Source: Rickettsiales bacterium (GTDB lineage Bacteria; Pseudomonadota; Alphaproteobacteria; Rickettsiales; SXRF01). Taken from it: 64,000 bases of DNA. Positions 16,505 through 25,765 of this stretch are shown here, one piece after another. Position numbers and translations under genes: made by a program. The DNA is taken from contig JAWKXN010000001.1 in assembly GCA_041396965.1 (NCBI GenBank), positions 1,674,001 to 1,738,000 of the forward strand, written 5' to 3'. Every line of letters begins with the position of its first letter. The stretch's first letter is position 1. The notes under the pieces are model-generated. The model was not told the DNA's origin. It ran no database searches and saw nothing but the letters and a program-made list of their open reading frames with translations.

Positions 16505-17418
16505 CCACCAGTAACAACTCAACCGATAAACAAAAATGTGGGATTATCGCTATTGTCGGCGCACCAAACGCTGGCAAATCCACTTTACTGAATTATATGA
16601 TCGGCGGAAAACTCTCTATAGTTACTCCAAAAGTACAAACCACCAGATTTAATATACGTGGCATCTATACCCATGAGAACTCTCAATTAGTATTTATAGA
16701 TACACCGGGAATTTTCAATCCTGATAAAAAATTTGAACAGGCAATGGTAAGTGCCGCATGGTCAGCCATTTCCGATAGCGATATTGTCTTACTATTAATA
16801 GACGCGGCAAAAGGTATAAATGATGGCTTGCTTACCATTATCAGCAAGCTAAAAGAAAAAACCGATAAACCAGTCTGCCTACTGCTTAATAAAATAGATG
16901 CTATAAAAAAATCTGAACTATTTGACCTTGCCGCCGCCTGCGATAAAGTCGGCAACTTCCACAAAATATTTATGGTATCAGCCCTAAAAGGAAGTGGTGT
17001 AAGTGACGTAACCTCATATCTTGCTAATAACATCCCTGCCCATCCTTGGTTATATCCTGACGCGCAGATAAGTGATATATCCATGCGTATGCTTGCCGCT
17101 GAGATAACACGGGAAAAGTTGTTTTTACGCCTCAATAAGGAAATTCCTTACTCAATTATGGTAGAAACCGAAAGCTGGGATGAGAAAGATAATTCCATAA
17201 AAATAGCGCAGGCTATATATGTACAAAAAGAAGGACAAAAGAAAATCGTAATCGGCAAAAATGGCGCGATGCTTAAAGCGATAGGAATAGCGTCCCGCAA
17301 AGAACTAGAAAAACTAACTGATAAAAAAATCCACCTTTCCCTATTCGTAAAAATAAAGGAAAGATGGAAAGATAATAGCGAAACTTATAAGCTTCTAGGG
17401 TTAGAATTTAAGAGGTGA
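16501..17418 (+). CDS. era: GTPase Era
   Basis: Era is an essential GTPase that binds 16S rRNA and aids 30S assembly. The 305 residues contain all G motifs: GAPNAGKSTL (G1), the switch region with TTRF (G2), DTPG (G3) and NKID (G4), followed by the KH domain with IAQAIYVQKEGQKKIVIGKNGAMLKAIG. Coupled to rnc by ATGA. recO, which often follows in alphaproteobacteria, is not present here. Confidence 0.96.
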   Translation: MTTSNNSTDKQKCGIIAIVGAPNAGKSTLLNYMIGGKLSIVTPKVQTTRFNIRGIYTHENSQLVFIDTPGIFNPDKKFEQAMVSAAWSAISDSDIVLLLIDAAKGINDGLLTIISKLKEKTDKPVCLLLNKIDAIKKSELFDLAAACDKVGNFHKIFMVSALKGSGVSDVTSYLANNIPAHPWLYPDAQISDISMRMLAAEITREKLFLRLNKEIPYSIMVETESWDEKDNSIKIAQAIYVQKEGQKKIVIGKNGAMLKAIGIASRKELEKLTDKKIHLSLFVKIKERWKDNSETYKLLGLEFKR

Positions 17419-17430
17419 TTTCTACTAATA

Positions 17431-17640
17431 TTAGGCTCTGCCTTCATACTTACCAGCGTTACTAGCTCTACCTTGCGGAACTGATACTTCATTACTATCA
17501 GAAAGGACTATATCTTTATTACCACCAAGCGCTTTTTCCGCCGCGCTAAAAGCAACATTTACCACATTTTCCGCTACAGGAACCACTTTCGTAATCCGCT
17601 CAGCTCCCTCTATCATCTCACCAAAACTAACTTTACTCAT
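17431..17640 (-). CDS. Small orphan protein, 69 residues
   Basis: A short soluble protein, MSKVSFGEMIEGAERITKVV at the start, with an amphipathic helical first half (about 6-40) and a polar C terminus. No family was recognised. It is supported as a gene by a TTTAGGAG site upstream of the ATG and by a long AT-rich intergenic space behind it suited to a promoter. Convergent with era. Function unknown. Confidence 0.5.
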   Translation of the reverse strand: MSKVSFGEMIEGAERITKVVPVAENVVNVAFSAAEKALGGNKDIVLSDSNEVSVPQGRASNAGKYEGRA

Positions 17641-17898
17641 CTCTAAACTCCTAAAATAAACTTATCTAAAAATTATGTTCCCCTATATATTTTTATCATA
17701 ACCTATTTTATTTTTATTTGGGTTACAATTTTGTGAAGGTTTATTTTTCATATGTATGACAGTTATATTACATGAAAAAAGTGAATATGTTATTAACTAT
17801 CATATTGTAATAAAATGAGATTTTTTAAGAAAGCAACCACTTTGGAATAATCAATTAGTTACAGGATAATTAACATAAAATTTTATATTCACCCTTCC
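17641..17898. other. AT-rich intergenic region, no gene seen
   Basis: A 258-base very AT-rich gap between the small orphan gene and the end of rmuC. It should hold the promoter of the orphan gene on the minus strand. I see no convincing open frame, repeat or hairpin. Confidence 0.5.
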
Positions 17899-19197
17899 TT
17901 AACCTTCCGCCACTTCAACCTCTATAAACCGCCCATTTCCTTCGTCAAAATCACTTTCCAGCTTATCCTTCAAGGAGTTAGGCAGCGATTTATTAGCTTT
18001 TATTCCCAGTTCCTTCAGTTTTTCCGTTTGCCTTAACATATTATCACGACCATCTACCAGCTTACCACGAGCTGAATCATAGGTTTTTTGCAATCTCCCG
18101 ATATGCTCATCTATTTTTTCCATATCCTCCATAAAACCCATTATTTTGTCATATAATTTGCCACCCTGCCTCGCTATCTCCTGAGCGTTTAGATTCTGCC
18201 GCTCAATCCGCCAAATAGAGGCTATAGTGCGCAGTGTGGCAAACATGGTGGAAGGGCAAACCAGTACTATCTTTTTATCCCAAGCATATGAATGAAGATC
18301 ACTATCCTCCTGTAAAGCCAATGAGAATGCCCCTTCAATCGGCAAAAATAACATTACAAAGTCGGGAGTTTTAAGAGACTCTATATTATGGTAACTCTTA
18401 TCGCTAAGATTATTTACGTGCGCTTTTATTGAACGGATAAATTCCTTGATAAGCAATTTACTCGCGTTTTCATCACTCTCAGCGCAATAACGTTCATACG
18501 CGGTAAGCGATACTTTGGAATCTATTATTATATGTTTCTCATCCGGTAAATTCACTATTACATCTGGTTGCAGACGACTACCATCATCACCTTTCAAACC
18601 CATGCCGGATGCCTGTACTATATATTCCTCACCAGAACGTAGTCCTGATTTTTCAAGTATCCGCTCTAGCATAACCTCACCCCAATTTCCTTGCGCTTTT
18701 GAATCACCCTTTAGGGCTTTGGTCAAACTATCGGTTTGCAATACTATTTTTTCTATTTCCGCCTTTAGAGTATGCGTCTCTTTGCCTTGCGCGGAAAATG
18801 ACTCTTCCATATTCTTTTTGAACTCACCAAGACGCTCTTTCAGTGGATTTAATATCTCGCTTATTTTCTGCTCAGATTTTATGGAGAATTTATCGCTAAA
18901 ACTCTCAAATATATTGTTCGCCGTATTTTTGAACTCAGCGCGTAATTTTTCCTGTGTATTATCTAGCTCTTTGCTCAGGACTTCGTTCTTGGTTTCCGCC
19001 GCTATCGCTCGCTCATAAAACCCTTGTTTTTCCTGTATATGCAGTTCAATTTCTTTTTTAAGCTCATCTAATTTCTGCTGAGCTACTTCAAATCTGCCAG
19101 AAATACCACTCCTACGACCATTCGCGATTATCCACGCCGCAAGAAACCCTATCACTAAAGCAAGAGTAGCCATAAGTATCGTAGTCATTATTTCCAT
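17899..19197 (-). CDS. rmuC: DNA recombination protein RmuC
   Basis: RmuC is a predicted nuclease-fold protein that limits DNA inversions in E. coli. The 432-residue protein has an N-terminal membrane anchor (about 5-25), a long coiled coil (about 35-170), and the conserved RmuC core: KAQGNWGEVMLERILEKSGLR, DVIVNLPDEKHIIIDSKVSLTAYERY, and VSPSTMFATLRTIASIWR-like (VCPSTMFATLRTIASIWR). The ATG at 19191 (MTTILMA) is an alternative start. Transcribed alone, divergent from glmU. Confidence 0.92.
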   Translation of the reverse strand: MEIMTTILMATLALVIGFLAAWIIANGRRSGISGRFEVAQQKLDELKKEIELHIQEKQGFYERAIAAETKNEVLSKELDNTQEKLRAEFKNTANNIFESFSDKFSIKSEQKISEILNPLKERLGEFKKNMEESFSAQGKETHTLKAEIEKIVLQTDSLTKALKGDSKAQGNWGEVMLERILEKSGLRSGEEYIVQASGMGLKGDDGSRLQPDVIVNLPDEKHIIIDSKVSLTAYERYCAESDENASKLLIKEFIRSIKAHVNNLSDKSYHNIESLKTPDFVMLFLPIEGAFSLALQEDSDLHSYAWDKKIVLVCPSTMFATLRTIASIWRIERQNLNAQEIARQGGKLYDKIMGFMEDMEKIDEHIGRLQKTYDSARGKLVDGRDNMLRQTEKLKELGIKANKSLPNSLKDKLESDFDEGNGRFIEVEVAEG

Positions 19198-19325
19198 GTC
19201 ATCACCCCAGATGTTATTGATTTATTGAGCGAATTAGATTATTCATTCTTCTATCGTAAAAACTATAGTAGCCCCTACAAAATGTCAATTTTGTGGTTAC
19301 TTCCGTGTAAAAATAAGGAGAGTTT

Positions 19326-20636
19326 ATGACTTCTTTCGCCTGCGTAATACTTGCTGCCGGTAAGGGTACTAGAATGAAATCCACCATGCCAAAAGTTATG
19401 CATGAGGTCGCCGGAATGCCGATGATTAATCATGTAATAACCACTGTATCAAAACTTAACCCTGATAAAAAAATAGTGGTGATCGCCGATCATATGGAAT
19501 CAGTAAAAGAATCCGTAAAAAAGATTGATAACAAAGCGTCCTTTGCCATCCAACATGAACAGCTTGGCACGGCTCACGCTGTATCACAAACCAAAGAATA
19601 TTTATCATCATATAGCGGGAAAGTGTTAATATTATACGGTGACACTCCACTCATAACATCTGATACTCTGGAAAGAATGCTGGAGAAATCCGTATCAGCG
19701 GAAGTTACGGTTCTTGGTATGCGCCTTACCAACCCATACGGATATGGTCGTCTGCTACTTGATGAGAAAGGGCATATAAGTGAGATAATAGAAGAAAAAG
19801 ACGCAAACGATGCCCAGAAAAAAATTAATCTCTGCAACTCAGGGGTTATGGTTGTAAGTGGCAAATATCTTTTTGATATTCTTTCTAAAATCACTCCAAA
19901 CAATAAAGCCGGTGAATATTATTTAACGGATATTATAGCGCTCGCCGGTGATATGAATCTACATTGCTCTGTGGTAGAAGCTGACGCTTCTGAACTTTCA
20001 GGAGTAAACAGCAGAGCGCAACTTGCTGAGGCTGAATCCGTAATCCAAAACCGTCTGCGTAAGAATCTGCTTGATAGCGGTGTTACCATGACCGATCCAA
20101 GCAGTGTATATTTACGCGGCGACACTAGAATAGCGCCAGATGTAATAATCCATCCAAATGTTGTTTTTGGTGAAGAGGTAAATATTGAGGGTGGCGTTTT
20201 GATAAAATCATTTTCTCATATTGAGGGGGCACATATAAAATCAGGAGCGGTCGTGGGACCATTCGCCCGTTTGCGTAAAGGCAGTGTAGTAGGTAATAAC
20301 GCTAACATCGGAAATTTTGTTGAACTAAAAAACACCACACTGGGAGATAATGCCAAAGCCAATCACCTAAGCTATGTAGGTGATAGCGAAGTTGGCAATA
20401 ATGCTAATATCGGAGCCGGAACAATTACCTGTAATTATGACGGTGTAAACAAGCATAAAACAATAATTGGTGAAGGAGCGTTTATCGGCTCTAACAGCTC
20501 GCTGGTAGCTCCAGTAAAAATTGGAAATAACTCTATAACCGGAGCGGGAAGCGTAATAACCACCGATGTACCAGAAAACAACCTAGCCATAGAAAGAAGT
20601 GAGCAAATAAATAAACAGAAAAAAGTTGGAAAATAA
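19326..20636 (+). CDS. glmU: GlmU bifunctional UDP-GlcNAc synthase
   Basis: GlmU acetylates glucosamine-1-phosphate and then couples it to UTP, giving UDP-GlcNAc for peptidoglycan and LPS. The 436 residues contain the N-terminal uridyltransferase (LAAGKGTRMKSTMPKVMHEVAG, HEQLGTAHAV, LYGDTPLI) and the C-terminal left-handed beta helix with hexapeptide repeats and the acetyltransferase motifs FVELKNT and HLSYVGDSEVG. It has GGAG upstream. The DUF983 gene follows by two bases. Confidence 0.96.
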   Translation: MTSFACVILAAGKGTRMKSTMPKVMHEVAGMPMINHVITTVSKLNPDKKIVVIADHMESVKESVKKIDNKASFAIQHEQLGTAHAVSQTKEYLSSYSGKVLILYGDTPLITSDTLERMLEKSVSAEVTVLGMRLTNPYGYGRLLLDEKGHISEIIEEKDANDAQKKINLCNSGVMVVSGKYLFDILSKITPNNKAGEYYLTDIIALAGDMNLHCSVVEADASELSGVNSRAQLAEAESVIQNRLRKNLLDSGVTMTDPSSVYLRGDTRIAPDVIIHPNVVFGEEVNIEGGVLIKSFSHIEGAHIKSGAVVGPFARLRKGSVVGNNANIGNFVELKNTTLGDNAKANHLSYVGDSEVGNNANIGAGTITCNYDGVNKHKTIIGEGAFIGSNSSLVAPVKIGNNSITGAGSVITTDVPENNLAIERSEQINKQKKVGK

Positions 20637-20638
20637 TC

Positions 20639-21004
20639 ATGAGTGATGATAAACTTAGTTTCCCATTAGTTGTTGTTCGCGGTTCTTTTTCCCTTTGTCC
20701 AAATTGTGGAGAGGGAAAAATATTCAAATCTTACCTTAAACCCGTAGATAATTGTCAAATATGTAAAACTGAACTTGGCAGTATACGGGCTGATGATGGT
20801 CCAGCGTGGTTTACCATGATAATAGTTGGCTGCCTGCTTACACCATTTATAGTTATTACATTTCCTATGATTAATCTTCCACTATGGGTTACCGCAATAT
20901 TCTGGCCAAGCATCGCTATTCTCTTAGCGCTATTAATTCTACCTAGAGCTAAAGGAGCGTTTATCGGAGCTTTGTGGTTGCTAGATAAAAGAAAAAACAA
21001 CTAA
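20639..21004 (+). CDS. DUF983 family membrane protein
   Basis: A 121-residue protein with an N-terminal zinc-ribbon-like CPNCGEG..(17 residues)..CQICKTEL pair, then two membrane helices (about 58-78 and 82-105). The motif LCPNCGEGKIF and RADDGPAWFTM are typical of DUF983, a family common in alphaproteobacteria and often near cytochrome oxidase genes. Here it is coupled to glmU, two bases after its stop. Function unknown. Confidence 0.88.
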   Translation: MSDDKLSFPLVVVRGSFSLCPNCGEGKIFKSYLKPVDNCQICKTELGSIRADDGPAWFTMIIVGCLLTPFIVITFPMINLPLWVTAIFWPSIAILLALLILPRAKGAFIGALWLLDKRKNN

Positions 21005-21020
21005 CGGCAAAAACCGCAAC

Positions 21021-22307
21021 CTACTTATCAGCAATTTTATTTTCTCTAACTATCCTATTTATATTATCTTTTTCCAGCTCATAAATATCAGGATAAAAAT
21101 AAGGCTTACCACTTTTTTCATCAACCCACGCTGTCCAATAAACGGCGTGTACAGGAACTTCTTTTATCATCACAATTTTAGATTCATCACTATCATAAGT
21201 TTTATCTATACGCGAGCTGTCCCAACCAGAGCGTCCTTTCATAATAAAATGAGTAAGTTCTTTTGGTTTCTCAACCCTAATACAACCATGACTTAACGCT
21301 CTGTTTGTCTTATTGAAAAGTTGTGGATATTTCGTGGAATGCAAATATATATTATGATTATTTGGAACATTAAACTTTACTTTACCAAGAGTATTACCCT
21401 TTCCAGGTAATTGTTTGAAACGGTAATAATCACCACTTTCAACTTCCGCATCAATATCCTGATTTTCTATAACATCCCCATAAACATCCGTTACCACATA
21501 GTTACCGTCAGTTAAAAAATCTGGATTTTCTTTTATCTTAGCCATTATCTCTTCTGAGGCTATGCTTTTTGGCACATACCATGGTGGATTAAAACTCACA
21601 TGATTTATTTTATTATTAAAAATAGGAGTATTATTTTTGACATCACCAACAATTACTTTTGATTTTATTATATCTTCACCATCTTCAACCGCCGACAGAT
21701 AATATCCAGCTATATTCACCAGAATATAACGTCCGCCAAGCTCTTTCATTTCCTGCATGCGCTTTAATGTCGCCTCTATCTGAGCAATACGGAACTCCAC
21801 AGGAACAAGCATCGCCGCCTGTGTATTCTTGCCTATCATACCGTCTATTTCAAGACCATGCCTTTTCTGAAACTCTTTAACAGCCTCTACCAACCTTTTA
21901 TCAAAAACATCTTCGGATTGTTCAGTATCAGTTTCTTCATCTTCTTTACTTTCTTCTTTTTTGTAATCACCCATCACTGAAAGTATACTGCGAATAGTAG
22001 GAATACGACTATCACTCATCTGCGGCTTTATGGTTTTGCCAAGCTTAAAACTCGCCCAACCACCATCTGCCTTTATTTTTTCGTACTTGTTCCTGACCTC
22101 TTGTAAAGGCTCTATATACTTAACGTAAACAACGGAATCATTTTCCGATTTCTCATCCGCGATTTTTTCTACAGATTGTTCATTGTCGCCTGATATATTT
22201 CCTCTGTCTTTATCCACACTATCAGCGGCAATAGAGTCATAACCATAAACATTGATGGTAAGTAATAAAAAATATATCAGTGTATTTCGTTTGCTTATGT
22301 TATACAT
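21021..22307 (-). CDS. L,D-transpeptidase with peptidoglycan-binding domain
   Basis: A 428-residue exported enzyme of the YcbB/LdtD type that forms 3-3 crosslinks in peptidoglycan or attaches lipoprotein. It has a signal peptide (about 1-28), a charged low-complexity segment, a PG_binding_1 domain (LVEAVKEFQKRHGLEIDGMIGKNTQAAM), and a YkuD catalytic domain with the active-site motif LSHGCIRVEKP (Cys342) and HSTKYPQLF. HxxSHGCIRV is intact, so it should be active. Convergent with the DUF983 gene. Confidence 0.9.
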   Translation of the reverse strand: MYNISKRNTLIYFLLLTINVYGYDSIAADSVDKDRGNISGDNEQSVEKIADEKSENDSVVYVKYIEPLQEVRNKYEKIKADGGWASFKLGKTIKPQMSDSRIPTIRSILSVMGDYKKEESKEDEETDTEQSEDVFDKRLVEAVKEFQKRHGLEIDGMIGKNTQAAMLVPVEFRIAQIEATLKRMQEMKELGGRYILVNIAGYYLSAVEDGEDIIKSKVIVGDVKNNTPIFNNKINHVSFNPPWYVPKSIASEEIMAKIKENPDFLTDGNYVVTDVYGDVIENQDIDAEVESGDYYRFKQLPGKGNTLGKVKFNVPNNHNIYLHSTKYPQLFNKTNRALSHGCIRVEKPKELTHFIMKGRSGWDSSRIDKTYDSDESKIVMIKEVPVHAVYWTAWVDEKSGKPYFYPDIYELEKDNINRIVRENKIADK

Positions 22308-22408
22308 TCATAACACTTTCATTTACTTGATTGAAGTCAGGCTATACTACAGGAATAATATTAATCTTTGGTTATTTTTATTAAACAAGAACTTATATAA
22401 AATACATC

Positions 22409-23236
22409 ATGACAATGGACAAACTAAAAATAGCGTGCGTACAATTTACCGCCAGTGATGACATTGAAAGCAATATCATTAAAGTTGAAAAAATGGTGGA
22501 AAAATCCGCGCTTCAAGGCTGTTCTCTTATAACAACTCCTGAAAATACATTCCGCATGGAAAAAACCGATAGCGATAAAAAATATTATAATCAAGATGAT
22601 CATCCGGCGATAATCGCTTCTTCCAATATGGCAAAAAAACATAATATATGGCTACTTATTGGCAGCATAGCCATACTGTCGCAAGATGGCACAAAATATC
22701 AAAAAAACTTTAACCGCAGCCTACTTTTTAGTCCCGATGGAAAAATAGCCGCCTATTACGATAAAATACATTTATTTGATGTAGAGGTCGGCGACAGTCA
22801 TTCATATCAAGAATCTAAAAGAATAAAGGCTGGAAATAAAATGGGAATCGTAGACACTCCATGGGGCAAACTAGGTATGACCATATGCTATGATTTAAGA
22901 TTTCCACAACTATACAGGCAACTTGCAAAAGCGGGAGCTAGAATAATAACCGTACCAGCGGCGTTTACCCAAAAAACTGGGGAGGCTCACTGGCACACAT
23001 TACTAAGAGCGAGAGCCATTGAGAATAGCTGTTTCATCATAGCCCCAGCTCAAACCGGCACCCATGACGATGGAAAACAAACCTACGGACATTCGCTAAT
23101 AATTGACCCATGGGGAAAGATTATCGCTGACGGCGACGTTGATGAGACAATAATAACCGCAGAACTTGACTTAACAATTGTAGAACAGGTCAGAAAAAAC
23201 CTACCAAGCCTAACCCATGATCGGGATTTTTCTTAA
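22409..23236 (+). CDS. Carbon-nitrogen hydrolase (nitrilase family)
   Basis: A 275-residue nitrilase-superfamily amidase of the Nit1/NIT2 type, probably hydrolysing deaminated glutathione or omega-amides. The catalytic triad is visible: Glu45 in TTPENTF, Lys119 in YDKIHLFD, Cys160 in GMTICYDLRFPQLYR. The second ATG at 22415 is an equally good start. The family often lies beside glutaredoxin genes, which are not here. Assignment to deaminated glutathione is inference. Confidence 0.9.
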   Translation: MTMDKLKIACVQFTASDDIESNIIKVEKMVEKSALQGCSLITTPENTFRMEKTDSDKKYYNQDDHPAIIASSNMAKKHNIWLLIGSIAILSQDGTKYQKNFNRSLLFSPDGKIAAYYDKIHLFDVEVGDSHSYQESKRIKAGNKMGIVDTPWGKLGMTICYDLRFPQLYRQLAKAGARIITVPAAFTQKTGEAHWHTLLRARAIENSCFIIAPAQTGTHDDGKQTYGHSLIIDPWGKIIADGDVDETIITAELDLTIVEQVRKNLPSLTHDRDFS

Positions 23237-23365
23237 TCTTTATGAGTAAAAATAAAGTTATATAACTACAGGCTATAAAAGCATTATTAATAAAAAAGTA
23301 ACTAACTTACCATATCCTATTGTAACCCATTGTTTATAATTATAATATATCGCTCTCTTTTTATT

Positions 23366-24400
23366 ATGCCTGAATCCCAACAGAAAATATTCAATATACC
23401 GTACTTGCAGTACGATAATTACTGGTTAAACCTGTTCTCAAAATCAGGTGCTCTCAATTCAGACATCGCCAATAAATTGCAGGGAATCGGCTACCATAAA
23501 GAGAAAGATGGTAGATGGGTAGCGCAAACCACTCATAAATGGGCGGAGCTGTGGGCAAAAACCTATAGTATTTTACAAAAGAACCAACTCACCTCAGCCA
23601 TTGAAGTCGCTCTTACCACACAAGAAGAAATACATAACGATGAGGAACTTAAAAAAGCGTCATCAATTCAGAATATCGCGGAAAATTTATGGCTTGGCGA
23701 AGCATTAAAAGAAGATAGGATAATGTGCTACTTACAGCCAATCGTAACCGATAAAAAACAAAGATTTGGCTTTGAGTCATTTGTCCGCGCCAGCTCCGCT
23801 GACGGAAAAATCATAAATGGTGGTGACATAGTAAAAGCAAGCAAAATACTTAATATAGAGCATATAATAGATCGTCACTTACATGTGCAAGCAGTCCAAA
23901 CTTTCGCGTCTGGTAAATGCTTAGGATTTCTGTTTGTAAATTTCTTTCCGGGTTTTATCCACCGCCCGTCTGTCTATTTAGAGGGACTAGGGCAAGCAGC
24001 TAAAATGTTTTCAATAATACCAAAAAATCTAGTCTTGGAGTTCACCCGTTGCGAAAGCAAACACGATCTGAAACATGTAAAAAGCGTTTGCGAGTACGCC
24101 CTTTCCCAAGGTTATTCAGTAGCTCTTGATGATATTACTACCTTTGATAACGCTAAAAAGCTCATACAGGAAATACGCCCTGATTTTGTTAAGCTAGACA
24201 TACAGGAACTCGGTGGAATTTCTAACCCAGATACTCGTACCACTATAAACCAGATAAACACGCTAGCAAAAAACACCGGATGTACAGTTATAGCCGAAGG
24301 GGTTGAAACAGAGGAAGAGTACAACGAACTAAAACACCTAAATATTACGTTATTTCAAGGCTATTATTTCGCACCACCCTCACCGATTGATAAGCTATAA
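23366..24400 (+). CDS. EAL-domain protein, partly degenerate
   Basis: A 344-residue cytoplasmic protein. The C-terminal two thirds is an EAL fold (c-di-GMP phosphodiesterase family). The EAL motif itself is FESF (Glu137), the Asn of FVNFFP, the DD of VALDDITTF, Lys of VKLD, and AEGVETEEEY...QGYYFAPP are present. However loop 6, normally DFGTG, reads DITTF, and the T-E of the LTE motif reads T-R. Metal ligands are thus mostly kept while the dimer loop is lost, so it may bind c-di-GMP or act weakly. No GGDEF domain. Start at 23366; upstream in-frame codons give no family match. Confidence 0.75.
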   Translation: MPESQQKIFNIPYLQYDNYWLNLFSKSGALNSDIANKLQGIGYHKEKDGRWVAQTTHKWAELWAKTYSILQKNQLTSAIEVALTTQEEIHNDEELKKASSIQNIAENLWLGEALKEDRIMCYLQPIVTDKKQRFGFESFVRASSADGKIINGGDIVKASKILNIEHIIDRHLHVQAVQTFASGKCLGFLFVNFFPGFIHRPSVYLEGLGQAAKMFSIIPKNLVLEFTRCESKHDLKHVKSVCEYALSQGYSVALDDITTFDNAKKLIQEIRPDFVKLDIQELGGISNPDTRTTINQINTLAKNTGCTVIAEGVETEEEYNELKHLNITLFQGYYFAPPSPIDKL

Positions 24401-24401
24401 A

Positions 24402-24896
24402 CTAACCTATCGCCATCTCGCCTGATTTTTCAGCGTGCTCGGAGAGTGTTTTAGATTTTATATCACCTTTTTTAAGACTATTATCAGCGAACTCTTTTTT
24501 ATCACAGCCTTTACAATCACTATCCTTATTCTTAAGTGACAAATTAGTCGCTAGAGCCGGATCCTCTACATTAAAAGTGTGACCTCCTCTATCAAGCTTA
24601 ATATAAGAATGTGGTCCCATCCGCTCACGCTCAAGAGACAAATCATGTGCCCGATTACGAGTGAGGAAAGAGCGCACTACCTGTATTATACCAACTATAT
24701 TTAATATGGATGCCGCCCAAGATAGTCCTGTAGATGGGCTAGCTTTACGCAAATTATAATTATCAACAGCGACTCCAACAAGCCCCGACACCGCGCCCGT
24801 TGAGAACTGCGACTCCGCCTTATAATTAAGCTTACTCGCCTGTTCTTTCAGCTTGTTTTGCTCATAATCTTTCTGTGTTTCATAAACCGTAGCCAT
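24402..24896 (-). CDS. Orphan protein with a central hydrophobic segment
   Basis: A 164-residue protein not matching a family I know. The N terminus is polar and helical (YETQKDYEQNKLKEQASKL), a glycine-rich hydrophobic region lies at about 33-80 (two possible membrane segments around GAVSGLVGVAVD and WAASILNIVGIIQVV), and the C terminus is polar with a CKGC pair. A GAGGGTGG site precedes the ATG. In style it resembles the other orphan proteins of this window (56542-58185, 32141-34855). Convergent, one base from the EAL gene. Confidence 0.5.
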   Translation of the reverse strand: MATVYETQKDYEQNKLKEQASKLNYKAESQFSTGAVSGLVGVAVDNYNLRKASPSTGLSWAASILNIVGIIQVVRSFLTRNRAHDLSLERERMGPHSYIKLDRGGHTFNVEDPALATNLSLKNKDSDCKGCDKKEFADNSLKKGDIKSKTLSEHAEKSGEMAIG

Positions 24897-24984
24897 AAAC
24901 CACCCTCATATACAATAACAACCGCACGATGATAGCAATTATACGAACAAACCACAATAATTGAAATATTATGTTTTTATTACA

Positions 24985-25110
24985 TATAATAAAAACCCTA
25001 CCGGCGGCACATCCGGTATACAGCAAAGACCGACAGGCACGATAAACCAGAGATAATGCGAACCTTCAGCACGCCTCATGGAATCCTAAGTAGAAAACAT
25101 CAGACCCAAA
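24985..25110 (-). ncRNA. GC-rich structured intergenic island, possible small RNA or ruvA terminator
   Basis: The gap between ruvA and the orphan gene holds about 110 bases that are far richer in GC than other intergenic DNA. On the minus strand it ends with a hairpin, ACCGG (25017-25013) and CCGGT (25004-25000) around an 8-base loop, followed by AGGGTTTTTATT, a terminator-like end. It does not carry the signatures of tmRNA, SRP RNA or RNase P RNA that I would recognise. It may be a small RNA, or simply the terminator of the ruvC-ruvA operon. Confidence 0.3.
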
Positions 25111-25123
25111 AAATATATATTTA

Positions 25124-25765
25124 TCAAGCACCCGCTAATTCTTTAAGAGAAAGCTTTATCAATTCATCAACAGCTTGATTTTCATCATTTTTCACTATTT
25201 TTGCCACCGCCCCATAAGCATCACCACGATTATATCCAAGATTAACCAAAGCGGAGACAGCATCATCGTTTAGATCATTCCTTATAACAGCCTGTTTCAG
25301 ATTTTTCCTAACAATATTACCTTTACTACCGGTCGCCACATCAACCACAAACTCCGAAGTTGGAAGTTTAAGAGCTTTATCCTTAAGCTCACTTACAATA
25401 CGTTCGGCAAGCTTCGCGCCTATACCGCTGATGGTCTTAAAAGAAGCCGCGTCTTTTGCCATAATTAGCTGGGAAATACGCACCGGAGAATAAGCCGCCA
25501 AAATAGCGATAGCCACCTTATTACCTACCCCCTGTACTGTAGCGAGCGTACGGAACCAATCACGCTCCATATTATCTAAGAACCCATATAAATGTATATG
25601 GTCTTCTCTAACATTAGTTTCTATAACCAATTTTATTTCTTCACCAACCGACAACTCAGAGAGCAATCTAGTAGAGACAAAAACACCATAGCCAACCCCT
25701 CCCACATCAATGATCAGCGAATCATCATTAATCTCCTCTACTATGCCTCTAAGCCTTCCTATCAT
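25124..25765 (-). CDS. ruvA: Holliday junction helicase subunit RuvA
   Basis: RuvA binds four-way junctions and recruits the RuvB motor. The 213 residues show the OB-fold domain I (MIGRLRGIVEEINDDSLIIDVGGVGYGV), the HhH domain II (LATVQGVGNKVAIAIL and TISGIGAKLAERIV), and the C-terminal domain III (AVSALVNLGYNRGDAYGAVAKI) that contacts RuvB. It overlaps ruvC by ATGA. ruvB, which usually follows, is not downstream in this window. Confidence 0.95.
   Translation of the reverse strand: MIGRLRGIVEEINDDSLIIDVGGVGYGVFVSTRLLSELSVGEEIKLVIETNVREDHIHLYGFLDNMERDWFRTLATVQGVGNKVAIAILAAYSPVRISQLIMAKDAASFKTISGIGAKLAERIVSELKDKALKLPTSEFVVDVATGSKGNIVRKNLKQAVIRNDLNDDAVSALVNLGYNRGDAYGAVAKIVKNDENQAVDELIKLSLKELAGA

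Noticed and set aside
24985..25110. tmRNA, SRP RNA or RNase P RNA at the GC-rich island
   Set aside because: None of the signature segments (tRNA-like end with CCA and T-arm, GGTCAGG/GGAAGCAGCC, GAGGAAAGTCCG) is present on either strand.
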